DNA of 64,000 bases from Endozoicomonas sp. ISHI1 (GTDB taxonomy: Bacteria; Pseudomonadota; Gammaproteobacteria; Pseudomonadales; Endozoicomonadaceae), in NCBI RefSeq assembly GCF_024606225.1, contig NZ_JAGRPU010000015.1:62001-126000 (forward strand), in the 5' to 3' direction. Below, piece by piece: positions 49,085-58,568 of this stretch. The notes beneath the pieces are model-generated. The model did no database searches. It saw nothing but the letters and a program-made list of their open reading frames with translations, and was not told where the DNA came from. The position numbers were made by a program, and so were the translations under genes. Position 1 is the first letter of the stretch; every line of letters begins with the position of its first letter.

Positions 49085-50325
49085 ACCATTGACTCCTTCT
49101 CGTCCTCAGGCTCAGAGGTGTTGCGGTCTTCTTCCGGTTCATCCAGAGTGGCAAGGATTTCATTAAAAGCCTGACTGAGAGTGGCTGCGCGTTGCTCATC
49201 AATATCTTCGTCGCCCAGTCGACGGGCAAATACTTCAGAGACATCAAGCTCGTCAAGCGTTTCTTTGCTCTCGCTTTGCAGAGCAGCACGGTTGATTTCG
49301 CGCTTTCGACGCACTCTTAATACTTCCAGATTTCTCTCTTCCAGCATGATCTGTATTGGTTTTTGCAGATCAGTGAGGTAGTCATCAGTGCTGACTTCCA
49401 ATTCCAGCCAGGTGGTCAGTGGGCATTCGTCATCGATCTTTTCCAGCGCGTCCTGAATGGTGTCCAAATTGCCTTTGAGGCTTTTGAGGCAACGAAATGT
49501 GGGCACTTCCAGCTCTGTGATGTCTGGCGCAGCACCGGACTCAAGGTCAACCAGCACAACTTGTTTGCGGCAGGATGTCTCATCAAAGCTCAGTGGAATG
49601 GGAGAGCCTGAGTAGCGAATATGTGCCTGATCCGAGACTTTCTGGGCGCGGTGCAGGTGTCCGAGGGCTATATAGTCAGCCGGAGGGAAAGCACTGGCCG
49701 GAAAAGCCGACAAGGTTCCTATATAAATGTCCCGCACCGACTCAGTCATTTGTCCACCCACTGTGGTCAGGTGCCCTGTTGCTATGGTTGGCAGATGTTT
49801 ATCGGAGGCCAGTTTAAATACTTCCTGATAGTGCCTGGCGATTGCGTTCTGCAGGGCTTGCTGCTTATCGGTATCGCTGTCACCTGCCTGACTTTCCAGA
49901 ACATCTCTGGGGCGGATAAAAGGTATGGCACACACGACTGCGCCGGGCTCTCCCTGATGGTTCTTTAAAACCACTATCTGGTCCTGCGGGTTTTCTGTAA
50001 CGCCACCGATCACATGGGTATTCAGGCAGGCCAATAAATCTCTGGACTCATTTAAGGTTGCGACCGAGTCATGGTTGCCTCCGACAATAATCAGCTGCTG
50101 GCAGCAGGTTTTCTGGAGGTCGACAATGAAGCGGTTGTAGAGCGTTCGTGCATAGCTGGGAGGTGTTCCGGTATCAAAAATATCACCGGCGATAATAATG
50201 GCATCCACAGAATTCTCGTCGACGGTTTTTAGCAACCAGCGGATAAATGCCTGATGTTCAGGCTCTCGGCTCTTGCCCATAAAGTGTTGACCAAGATGCC
50301 AGTCAGACGTGTGAAGAATGCGCAT
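49081..50325 (-). CDS. sbcD: Exonuclease subunit SbcD (Mre11-like)
   Basis: 414 residues from ATG 50325 (MRILHTSDWHLGQHFMGKSR). The open frame extends 22 codons further but lacks family similarity there. Phosphoesterase motifs: HTSDWHLGQ, IIAGDIFDTGTPP, VGGNHDS and IALGHLHRAQ, which build the two-metal nuclease site. The C-terminal tail beyond LRVRRKREINR is acidic and longer than usual. First gene of sbcDC, overlapping sbcC by four bases. Nuclease partner of SbcC in hairpin and long-palindrome cleavage, relevant to the hairpin repeats found in this window. Confidence 0.95.
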   Translation of the reverse strand: MRILHTSDWHLGQHFMGKSREPEHQAFIRWLLKTVDENSVDAIIIAGDIFDTGTPPSYARTLYNRFIVDLQKTCCQQLIIVGGNHDSVATLNESRDLLACLNTHVIGGVTENPQDQIVVLKNHQGEPGAVVCAIPFIRPRDVLESQAGDSDTDKQQALQNAIARHYQEVFKLASDKHLPTIATGHLTTVGGQMTESVRDIYIGTLSAFPASAFPPADYIALGHLHRAQKVSDQAHIRYSGSPIPLSFDETSCRKQVVLVDLESGAAPDITELEVPTFRCLKSLKGNLDTIQDALEKIDDECPLTTWLELEVSTDDYLTDLQKPIQIMLEERNLEVLRVRRKREINRAALQSESKETLDELDVSEVFARRLGDEDIDEQRAATLSQAFNEILATLDEPEEDRNTSEPEDEKESMV

Positions 50326-50529
50326 GTATTTTGGATTAACCAGAAAGAGGAGCGGATAGTAGAGAATAAGAGAAATTCGTCTCTTTTTCACGAAACATTG
50401 ATCTGTGAGATAGGCCGGTATGTGCAGGGGTGATAATGTGACCGGTTACATCACGCCGAAAAAAGGGTGACAAATGTTCATCGTCCGGCTAAACAGAATT
50501 CTGAAAGTCTGCAACCAGAAGGATAAACT

Positions 50530-51330
50530 ATGCGCTTAATTCCTCTATCCGCTAAACCCGACGTGGGCAAATGGGCCGCCAGGCACATTGCCAGACGGAT
50601 CAACGAGTTCAAGCCAACGGCAGAGAACCCTTTTGTTCTGGGTCTGCCAACAGGCAGCACACCTTTGGCTACCTACAAGAACCTGATTGAGATGAACCGT
50701 GCCGGCGAAGTGAGCTTTAAGCATGTAGTGACCTTTAACATGGATGAATACGTGGGTATCCCCGCCAATCATCCGGAATCTTACCGCACCTTCATGTTCA
50801 AGAATTTCTTTGAGCATGTTGACATCCCCCAAGAAAACATCAATCTGCTCAACGGCAATCCTGCAGACCTGGAAGCTGAATGTCAGCGCTATGAGGACAA
50901 GATCAAATCTTGTGGTGGCATTGATCTGTTCATGGGTGGAGTCGGTCACGATGGCCATATTGCCTTTAACGAGCCAGGTTCTTCCCTGTCTTCACGCACC
51001 CGCATCAAGACCCTGACTGACAAGACCCGTCAGGCCAATTCCCGTTTCTTCGAAAACGACATCGATCAGGTACCCGAACTGGCCCTGACCATTGGCGTGG
51101 GCACATTGATGGATGCCCGTGAAGTCATGATTCTGGTCACCGGTGCAGATAAGGCTTATGCCCTCCATGCTGCGGTCGAAGGTTCCGTGAACCATCTGTG
51201 GACTATTTCTGCCATGCAGATGCACCCGAAAGCCATGATCGTCTGTGATGAAGAAGCCACCATGGAATTGCGGGTGAAGACCCTGAAATACTTTGCTGAG
51301 CTGGAAGCTGAAAATATTCGCGGCCTCTGA
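50530..51330 (+). CDS. nagB: Glucosamine-6-phosphate deaminase
   Basis: 266 residues, the size of E. coli NagB. Motifs: [33 protein letters not shown], and the catalytic [16 protein letters not shown] with the active-site Asp/His/Glu set. Converts glucosamine 6-phosphate to fructose 6-phosphate and ammonia, feeding chitin or GlcNAc breakdown into glycolysis. AGAAGGA lies eight bases before the ATG. No nagA or transport gene is adjacent, so it is separated from the usual nag cluster. Confidence 0.96.
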   Translation: MRLIPLSAKPDVGKWAARHIARRINEFKPTAENPFVLGLPTGSTPLATYKNLIEMNRAGEVSFKHVVTFNMDEYVGIPANHPESYRTFMFKNFFEHVDIPQENINLLNGNPADLEAECQRYEDKIKSCGGIDLFMGGVGHDGHIAFNEPGSSLSSRTRIKTLTDKTRQANSRFFENDIDQVPELALTIGVGTLMDAREVMILVTGADKAYALHAAVEGSVNHLWTISAMQMHPKAMIVCDEEATMELRVKTLKYFAELEAENIRGL

Positions 51331-51797
51331 TTATCAGGCACTCACTGTTGAACGCTCTATCTGAGAAGTGCAGCAGCTTTGTGACAGCTTCTTAAGGATG
51401 AAGAGTGTCACCAATTGAAACAGCAGGCTCGCCGGATCAGAACGGATATTCCGATATCAGGAAAGTCATGCCCTTGAGAATAAAAAATGGCGGAGTAAAT
51501 TTTTTTCACGGTAAAAAAAAGCAGTTATAGAAATGAGTATCTATAATTGAGCGGTGGTTTAGTCCGGAAACTTCATTAAATGTCGAGCTTCTTGTTCTGC
51601 TGCATTTCGGCCGACGTAATTAGTTGTAGGTCGCAAATGAGTTGGCGAGAAGTGGACGTGTGACGTTCGTTTATTTTCGTGCAGATCAATAAACGGTGAC
51701 TCCGGTATTGGTGTTATTGTTGAAGCGAACCTAATGCTGGTTGATGCGTCTTGATGATTTTTCAGGGTTATAACATCAGAAGAGGCTTTTTTTAGTT
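51331..51797. other. Intergenic region after nagB
   Basis: About 470 bp. No gene is supported. It presumably carries the promoter of the Pro-Glu-Asn repeat protein gene, but no consensus pair stands out. Confidence 0.4.
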
Positions 51798-52586
51798 ATG
51801 AAAGTTTTACTGGTTTTACCCGTTAGTATATTTCTTTCCAGTTTCGCGTCCGCAGCAGATGTGGTATTCAGAGACGAAACGGTGGGGATCGGTTACGGCT
51901 TCAGTGCCAAGGCCGATGGCTTTGAATATAGTGCTTTGACGCACTTCAGGAAGGTGAGTGGCTTGTCGGTCACACTGGATGCTGTTGAAAAGTCCGGTGT
52001 TTACGTTCCCATTAATACCAATATCAGTCTCCAGAATGTGAATGATGATACTCATCCGACTGATGCCAAGTACCCTCAAGGAAGTGTAGGCTGGTCTCTG
52101 GACAGTCCGGATGTGTATAGGCCTACTTATACTTTTACCGTATTTGCGGGTGGTAAATTTTATTATCCCGATGAGCAGTCATACCAGATTTCATTGTCTG
52201 TAGATGGCAGGGAATACGGTCCGGTGGTGACAGACCCTCAAAGTAACTGGTCACCTACTTATTTTAATGCAGTGCCCTTCGCGGAGAGTAGCAGACTCAC
52301 TATAGTTCTGTCGCCACTACCTTTAAGCCCGCTACCAGAATGCTCATCAACTGAAAAAAGCACGGTTTTGCTGTCGGGTGCCTGCAAGCTGTCGGTGTCT
52401 GAAAACCCAGTACCTGAGGGAGGCTCAGTACCTGAAAACCCATCGCCAGAGAATCCAGTAGTTGAAAACTCATCGCCAGAGAATCCAGTAGCTGAAAACC
52501 CATCGCCAGAGAATCCAGTACCTGAAAACCCAGCACCGGAAAATCCGGTACCAGAAAATCAGCAGCGTCAAGGTGATGAGGCTTAA
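51798..52586 (+). CDS. Secreted protein with C-terminal PENP-type repeats
   Basis: 262 residues. Signal peptide MKVLLVLPVSIFLSSFASA/AD. A beta-rich domain of about 150 residues follows (RDETVGIGYGFSAKADGFEY, GKFYYPDEQSYQISLSVDGR), then a Cys pair (Cys181 and Cys196). From residue 202 to 254 a low-complexity tail repeats the unit ENPxPENPV, nine or so Pro-Glu-Asn blocks. Pro/Glu-rich tails make extended, surface-exposed spacers. The family of the beta domain is not recognised. Convergent with pntB, sharing the terminator between them. Confidence 0.65.
   Translation: MKVLLVLPVSIFLSSFASAADVVFRDETVGIGYGFSAKADGFEYSALTHFRKVSGLSVTLDAVEKSGVYVPINTNISLQNVNDDTHPTDAKYPQGSVGWSLDSPDVYRPTYTFTVFAGGKFYYPDEQSYQISLSVDGREYGPVVTDPQSNWSPTYFNAVPFAESSRLTIVLSPLPLSPLPECSSTEKSTVLLSGACKLSVSENPVPEGGSVPENPSPENPVVENSSPENPVAENPSPENPVPENPAPENPVPENQQRQGDEA
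52401..52559 (+). repeat. PENP coding repeat
   Basis: Tandem in-frame units of 12-30 bp based on TCGCCAGAGAATCCAGTA and GAAAACCCA. Near-identical copies suggest ongoing length variation. Confidence 0.8.
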
Positions 52587-52627
52587 TATACTCTTTCTTG
52601 CATGAAGCAAATTTCTAGCAACTGCTT

Positions 52628-52660
52628 TACCCGGATAGAAGTAAGACTTTTATCCGGGTA
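52628..52660. terminator. Bidirectional terminator between the repeat-protein gene and pntB
   Basis: Ten-bp perfect stem TACCCGGATA/TATCCGGGTA between two convergent genes, with short T-runs nearby on both strands. Confidence 0.7.
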
Positions 52661-52666
52661 TTCATG

Positions 52667-54067
52667 TCAGAACTGTTTAAGAATACCTTCGACGGTGCCG
52701 TGGGCGTCTCCGAAAAGCATACGAGAGTTGTCTTTAAAGAAAAGAGGGTTCTGGACGCCAGCATAGCCTGTAGCCATGGATCGTTTGAATACCACTACCC
52801 TTTCTGCTTCCCAGACACGAAGTACCGGCATACCCGCAATCGGACTGCCTGGATCTTCTGCCGCTGCCGGGTTTACGGTATCGTTGGCACCAATCACCAG
52901 AACGACATCGGTTTCGGTAAAATCGTCGTTGATCTCATCCATCTCTTCAACGATATCGTAAGGCACTTTTGCTTCAGCCAGCAAAACGTTCATATGGCCT
53001 GGCAGACGACCCGCAACCGGGTGAATGCCAAAGCGCACCCTGGTGTTCTGAGCCAACAACTTATTGACCAGTTCTCTCAGGGGATGCTGAGCCTGGGCGA
53101 CGGCCATACCGTATCCGGGAGTGATAATCACACTGGAAGCATTTTTCAGCATTTCAGCGACTTCTTCCACATTGACCTCAGTGTATTCACCTTGCTCCTC
53201 ACCTTCTGCTACAGAGCCGCCTTCGGTGCCAAAACCACCAAGAATAACGGATATAAAGGATCTGTTCATGGCAGCACACATCAGGTAGGAGAGTATGGCA
53301 CCTGACGAGCCTACCATGGCACCTGTGATGATCAGCAGATTGTTTCCCAGCATGAAGCCAGTAGCCGCAGCGGCCAGGCCTGAGTAGGCATTCAGCATGG
53401 AAACCACTACCGGCATATCTGCACCACCGATACCCATAACCAGAGTGATACCAAAAACAAAGGCCAAACCTGTCATGACAATGAGTGCCAGAATACTGTC
53501 CTGCTGTACGTATATGACCCCCATAAGAATGGCCAGAACAATCAGGCCCAGGTTAGTCCAGTGGCCGCCGGGCAGTGATACTGGACGGCTGTTGATGTTG
53601 CCATTCAGTTTCAGGCAGGCAACAACCGAACCGCTGAAGGTGATTGCACCAATGATAATGCCAATGAAAATTTCAATGCTGTGAATCAGCTGATCAGCAG
53701 GCGACACCAGATTGGCAGCCGCCCTGGCCATTGATTCTGAAGATTCAATGGCGCTTGAAAAGCCGATCAATACCGCCGCCAGACCACCAAAACCATTGAG
53801 GATGGCAACCAGCTGTGGCATTTCGGTCATTTCCACTTTCCTGGCCAGGAACAGACCTGTGGCTGTGCCCACAATCATCATAATGGTGATATAAGTGAAG
53901 CCTTCGAGGTGCGCATATCCCAAAGTGGCCAGCACGGCGATGACCATACCGATCATGCCATAGAGACTGCCGCTCTTGGCTGACTCCTGACGACTGAGGC
54001 CTGCCAGACTCATGACAAACAGCAGTGCTGCTATCAGGTAGGCGGACGATAATAATCCTTGTGACAT
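52667..54067 (-). CDS. pntB: NAD(P) transhydrogenase subunit beta
   Basis: 466 residues. Inner-membrane part with about nine helices ([30 protein letters not shown] and others), then the cytoplasmic NADP-binding domain [58 protein letters not shown] and [19 protein letters not shown]. With PntA it couples proton entry to hydride transfer from NADH to NADP, supplying NADPH for example to glutathione reductase. 20 bp downstream of pntA. Confidence 0.97.
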   Translation of the reverse strand: MSQGLLSSAYLIAALLFVMSLAGLSRQESAKSGSLYGMIGMVIAVLATLGYAHLEGFTYITIMMIVGTATGLFLARKVEMTEMPQLVAILNGFGGLAAVLIGFSSAIESSESMARAAANLVSPADQLIHSIEIFIGIIIGAITFSGSVVACLKLNGNINSRPVSLPGGHWTNLGLIVLAILMGVIYVQQDSILALIVMTGLAFVFGITLVMGIGGADMPVVVSMLNAYSGLAAAATGFMLGNNLLIITGAMVGSSGAILSYLMCAAMNRSFISVILGGFGTEGGSVAEGEEQGEYTEVNVEEVAEMLKNASSVIITPGYGMAVAQAQHPLRELVNKLLAQNTRVRFGIHPVAGRLPGHMNVLLAEAKVPYDIVEEMDEINDDFTETDVVLVIGANDTVNPAAAEDPGSPIAGMPVLRVWEAERVVVFKRSMATGYAGVQNPLFFKDNSRMLFGDAHGTVEGILKQF

Positions 54068-54087
54068 TCCTGTAACTCCCGCTGCGA

Positions 54088-55629
54088 TTAATTATCTCTG
54101 ATGAACATCTTGAGCATCCGCTGGGTCACAGCGAAACCACCGACAATATTGATCATCGCCACCAACAGGGCGATGCCCGACAGAGCCAGAATAATATTGT
54201 TGTCACTCCCCATTTGCATCAGGGCACCAATAACGATGATGCCGCTGATGGCGTTGGTCACACTCATCAGAGGTGTATGCAGGGCGGAAGTAACATTCCA
54301 GATGACGTAGTAGCCAATGATGGACGACAGAACAAATACGGTGAAGTGCTCGAGAAAACTGGCCGGAGCTGAATGGGCAACCCATCCGAAGATGGCCGCA
54401 CCTGCAGCGATCAGGGCAGGCTTTAACCAAGGGCGCGAAGGCTTATCTTTCTTGACTTCATCAACTTTTGGAGCCGGTTTGGCTACCTGAGCAGCACTGA
54501 CTTTAACAGGCGGTGGAGGCCAGGTGATACTGCCCTCTTTCACGACGGTGAGACCACGGACTACTTCGTCCTCAAAGTCGATGACCAGGTTGCCGTCTTT
54601 CTCAGGTGTCATCAGTTTCAGCATATTTACCAGGTTGGTGCCGTATAACTGGGATGACTGGGTCGGTAGCCGACTGGGTAGATCGGTATAACCGATGACA
54701 GTGACACCGTGCCTGATCACAACCTTGTCTTTTTCTGTGCACTCACAGTTACCACCGGTCTGTGCGGCCAGATCGACAATAACACTGCCCGGCTTCATGG
54801 CTTTAACCATCTCTTCCAGAATCAGCTTGGGTGCCGGGCGACCCGGAATCAGGGCGGTGGTGATAATGATGTCGACCTCTTTGGCCTGTTCCATGAACAG
54901 AGCCATCTCGGCGTCAATAAAGGCCTGACTCATCTCTTTGGCGTAGCCGTCGGAAGAGTCCTGTTCTTCTTCGTAATCGAGCTCCAAGAATTCAGCCCCC
55001 ATGCTTTCTACCTGCTCCTTAACTTCAGGACGGGTATCGAAAGCGCGGACAATAGCTCCCATGCTGCCAGCAGCACCCAGGGCGGCCAGACCGGCAACAC
55101 CGGCACCAATAACCATAACTTTGGCAGGTGGGATTTTACCAGCAGCAGTAATCTGGCCATTAAAGAAGCGGCCAAAGTGATGTGAAGCTTCGACAACAGC
55201 CCGATAGCCACCAATATTAGCCATAGAGCTGAGGGCGTCCAGTGATTGGGAGCGGGACAGCCGGGGTACGCTGTCTAAAGCCAGCACGTTGACGTTGCGC
55301 TCACTGAGCTTGTTCATAAGCTCTTCATTTTGACCGGGCCAGATAAAGCTGGCCAAGGTGGCGCCGTCTTTTAATAGAGATATTTCGTCGTCTGTAGGTG
55401 CATTGACTTTCAGGACGATATCGGAACCCCAGACTTCTGAGCGTTCTGCTATTTGAGCGCCAGCCTCTATAAAAGCTGCATCATCAAAGCTGGCTTTAAT
55501 ACCAGCTCCACTCTCAATGATGACGTCATAACCGAGCTTTTGCAGCTTGCCTATCGTATCAGGCGTAGCAGCTACCCGGTTTTCGTTTTCCTGAATCTCT
55601 CCAGGGATCCCTATCCGCATATCGGTCAC
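54088..55629 (-). CDS. pntA: NAD(P) transhydrogenase subunit alpha
   Basis: 513 residues, single-chain alpha subunit as in E. coli. NAD-binding domain [41 protein letters not shown] and [21 protein letters not shown] Pro/Lys linker ([20 protein letters not shown]) leads to four C-terminal membrane helices ([39 protein letters not shown]). The ATG-proximal alternative start MTDMRIG is used because it follows an acceptable leader. First gene of pntAB on the minus strand. Confidence 0.97.
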   Translation of the reverse strand: MTDMRIGIPGEIQENENRVAATPDTIGKLQKLGYDVIIESGAGIKASFDDAAFIEAGAQIAERSEVWGSDIVLKVNAPTDDEISLLKDGATLASFIWPGQNEELMNKLSERNVNVLALDSVPRLSRSQSLDALSSMANIGGYRAVVEASHHFGRFFNGQITAAGKIPPAKVMVIGAGVAGLAALGAAGSMGAIVRAFDTRPEVKEQVESMGAEFLELDYEEEQDSSDGYAKEMSQAFIDAEMALFMEQAKEVDIIITTALIPGRPAPKLILEEMVKAMKPGSVIVDLAAQTGGNCECTEKDKVVIRHGVTVIGYTDLPSRLPTQSSQLYGTNLVNMLKLMTPEKDGNLVIDFEDEVVRGLTVVKEGSITWPPPPVKVSAAQVAKPAPKVDEVKKDKPSRPWLKPALIAAGAAIFGWVAHSAPASFLEHFTVFVLSSIIGYYVIWNVTSALHTPLMSVTNAISGIIVIGALMQMGSDNNIILALSGIALLVAMINIVGGFAVTQRMLKMFIRDN

Positions 55630-56217
55630 CTAGTGTAGCTATCAAGTGTCGCTATAAAATGTTCTGGCAGACGTGGGCTGCCGACCAGTAGTTGTGCCTT
55701 CACCGTCGTTTTTCATCGCATCAGTACAGAGCACGACGATGGCTTAAAGCTGTCTTTCTTTACGGGAGACGATGCTTGTCAGAACACTGTGTTTTTTTGA
55801 CCCTGTTTTTCATGGCCTGGGCCTCCCTAATCCGGCTCAATCCGAACTTCATCCCTGAGAGGTACTCGGGTATGAATTCCGATCACGTATAGTATGTGAT
55901 TTTAAGTGAAAAGGGTAATTAACTACATGAATAGTATGTTTTCCGTTAGCATAACTTTTCGATTTCCGGCTTTTACGTACTGTCATATCTGTCTCTCTGT
56001 ATATGTATAAAGATTCTCGTGGATAGCTTTGAAGTGGAAGATTATGACAATTTATTCTTAATAATGAATAAATTCTCTTTTTTAAAGGGGTATTGCGAGT
56101 AAAAGTTTGGTAGGTTGTGTTAAGGTTTGATTTCAATGTCCCGTGTCTACGGACACTGCCCGGGATCAGCTGATCCTAAGTCTACTCAATGAATCGGGGC
56201 TTTGCTTGGTCAGAATG
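55630..56217. other. Intergenic region between aceA end and pntA start
   Basis: About 590 bp. Should contain the pntAB promoter. AT-rich in its middle. No gene or RNA is supported. Confidence 0.4.
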
Positions 56218-56246
56218 AGTCAGGGCAGCGAGAAGCTGCCCTGACT
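56218..56246 (-). terminator. Terminator hairpin of aceA
   Basis: Twelve-bp perfect stem AGTCAGGGCAGC/GCTGCCCTGACT with a five-base loop, 36 bases past the aceA stop on its strand. U-tract absent. Confidence 0.65.
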
Positions 56247-56281
56247 GGGTGCGTGAAATTCACGCGGGGGAGGCGAATTCT

Positions 56282-57877
56282 TTAGCCAAACTGATTCATG
56301 GTATTGTCTTCACCGGCCGCTTTCAGTGCAGCATCACCAGAGAAGTATTCTTTGTGGTCATCACCCATGTCTGAGCCAGCCATGTTCTGATGTTTAACAC
56401 AGGCAATACCCTGACGAATTTCTTTGCGCTGAACGTTAGCTACATACCCCAGCATGCCCTGATCACCAAAGTACTCTTTAGCCAGATTGTCAGTGGACAG
56501 CGCGGCGGTGTGGTAAGTTGGCAGAGTAATCAGGTGGTGGAAGATACCTGCTTCACGGGCAGCGTCAGCCTGGAAGGTGCGGATCTTCTCATCAGCCGCC
56601 TGGGCCAGTTCAGTTGCGTCGTACTCTGCACTCATCAGTTGAGCACGGTCGTAGGCAGAAACGTCTTTACCTTGTTCGCTCCAGGCATCGAATACCTGCT
56701 GGCGGAAATTCAGAGTCCAGTTGAAGGACGGTGAATTGTTGTAAACCAGCTTGGCGTTAGGGCAGGTTTCACGAATCTTGTTAACCATCTCGGCGATCTG
56801 GCCAACATGAGGTTTTTCGGTTTCAATCCACAGCAAGTCGGCACCGTTCTGCAGGGAAGTGATGCAATCCAGAACTACACGCTCAACACCGGTGCCCTGA
56901 CGGAACTGGAACAGGTTGCTGGGCAGACGCTTGGGACGAACCAGCTTGCCGTTACGGTTAATGATCACGTCACCGTTGTTCATGTTCTCTGGAGTCACTT
57001 CTTCAACATCCAGGAAGCTGTTGTACTGGTCACCCAGGTCACCCGGTTGATTGGTTACCGCCAGCTGTTTGGTCAAGCCAGCACCCAGGGAGTCAGTACG
57101 GGCAACAATTACCCCGTCATCTACACCCAGCTCCAGGAAGGCGTAGCGAACCGCGCGGATTTTGGCCAGGAAGTCTTCGTGAGGAACGGTTACCTTACCG
57201 TCCTGGTGACCACATTGCTTCTCATCGGAAACCTGGTTTTCAATCTGGATACAGCAGGCACCGGCTTCAATCATTTTCTTGGCCAGCAGGTAAGTGGCTT
57301 CTTCGTTACCGAAACCAGCGTCGATGTCGGCAATGATAGGCACAATGTGTGTCTGATGGTTGTCGATCTGGCTCTGAAGGTCTGCTTCTTTAGCGGTATC
57401 GCCAGCCTTGCGGGCAGAGTCCAGTTCACGGAACAGGCCACCCAGTTCACGGGCGTCAGCCTGACGCAGGAATGTGTATAGTTCTTCAATCAGGCCGGCT
57501 ACAGACGTTTTCTCATGCATGGACTGGTCAGGCAGAGGACCAAACTCAGAGCGCAGTGCAGCAACCATCCACCCAGACAGGTAAAGGTAGCGACGATCCG
57601 TGTTGTTGAAATGTTTTTTGATGGAGATCATTTTCTGCTGACCGATGAATCCATGCCAGCAGCCCAGAGACTGGGTGTACTTAGCTGTGTCAGCGTCGTA
57701 AGCCGCCATGTCTTCACGCATGATCCTGGCGGTGTAGCGGGCAATATCCAGACCGGTCTTGAAACGGTTCTGCGCTTTCATGCGAGCAGCGTATTCAGGA
57801 TTGATCGCTTCCCAGGAAGAGCCCTGAGTAGCTTTGAGTGAAGCAATTGCGTCAATATCGTTCAGGTAGTTTGACAT
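56282..57877 (-). CDS. aceA: Isocitrate lyase
   Basis: 531 residues from ATG 57877, preceded by AAGGA; the longer frame adds five codons over the ribosome site. This is the long gammaproteobacterial (Pseudomonas/Colwellia) ICL type. The catalytic cysteine motif is KQCGHQDGK instead of KKCGH. Metal and substrate regions: PIIADIDAGFGNEEATYLLA, VSDEKQCGH, VARTDSLGAG, WIETEKPHVGQ, and LVYNNSPSFNW. Splits isocitrate to glyoxylate and succinate in the glyoxylate shunt, used on acetate or fatty acids. Malate synthase is not adjacent. Confidence 0.96.
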   Translation of the reverse strand: MSNYLNDIDAIASLKATQGSSWEAINPEYAARMKAQNRFKTGLDIARYTARIMREDMAAYDADTAKYTQSLGCWHGFIGQQKMISIKKHFNNTDRRYLYLSGWMVAALRSEFGPLPDQSMHEKTSVAGLIEELYTFLRQADARELGGLFRELDSARKAGDTAKEADLQSQIDNHQTHIVPIIADIDAGFGNEEATYLLAKKMIEAGACCIQIENQVSDEKQCGHQDGKVTVPHEDFLAKIRAVRYAFLELGVDDGVIVARTDSLGAGLTKQLAVTNQPGDLGDQYNSFLDVEEVTPENMNNGDVIINRNGKLVRPKRLPSNLFQFRQGTGVERVVLDCITSLQNGADLLWIETEKPHVGQIAEMVNKIRETCPNAKLVYNNSPSFNWTLNFRQQVFDAWSEQGKDVSAYDRAQLMSAEYDATELAQAADEKIRTFQADAAREAGIFHHLITLPTYHTAALSTDNLAKEYFGDQGMLGYVANVQRKEIRQGIACVKHQNMAGSDMGDDHKEYFSGDAALKAAGEDNTMNQFG

Positions 57878-58568
57878 GATCAGTCCTTCCATTTTGCGAC
57901 GTCATCAGTGTGGTTTGATGATCAGTCTTCATTGTTGGAGTCTTGCCGACCCGGTGACTGCATTCTGTGATTTGTGAACATTTGTGACAATCCTGTTATT
58001 TTTATTTTTGTTATTTATTTCGTGAATAGTGGTGTCTTTTATTCGGGCTGAGAAAAGCGTTCACACTGAAGAATATTACTTTGCTGCTTTATTATTATAA
58101 TAAAAACAAGTGGTTATGTTTATTTTGGGGAAGATTGTTAAATATACGACCATACTTTTATATATACTAAGTATTTCCTTATCTCGCAGTAATTTTCTAA
58201 TAAAATGCCTTTTTGTGCTTTCATTTGTGATCTTTTGATAATTGATATTTTAGGTCGGGGAGGGGTACTCCTTGAGCAAATTTCAAAAAGTCATTCAATA
58301 CCTGCTGTTCATAGTAATGCGGCAAAAGTCCCTTTTCTGCACTAATGCTGCCCCACGAAAGGCTGTGCGAGGAAACAAGACTCAAACGAGCTGATGGACA
58401 AAAATCGCTTGCAAGGCTGAGCCCCGAGGGCAACTTTGCCACTTACCTGCACGGATTAGGATGGACGTCTGGAACTTTTCACTGATTTTATAATCAAATC
58501 CGTAAGATTATGAACATTTCAAAAATAATCATTCATTTATAGCTATTTCTAACAGGGAGTTCAGCAAA
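57878..58568. other. Intergenic region between aceA and the DUF4116 gene
   Basis: About 690 bp, AT-rich near 58000-58200, likely holding the divergent promoters. A minus-strand frame of 73 codons at 58221-58442 (GTG start, ending LKFAQGVPLPDLKYQLSKDH) has coding-like composition but no recognised family or firm ribosome site. It may be a remnant. Confidence 0.4.

Noticed and set aside
52664-53305. 213-codon plus-strand frame over pntB
   Set aside because: Antisense shadow of the conserved NADP-binding domain.
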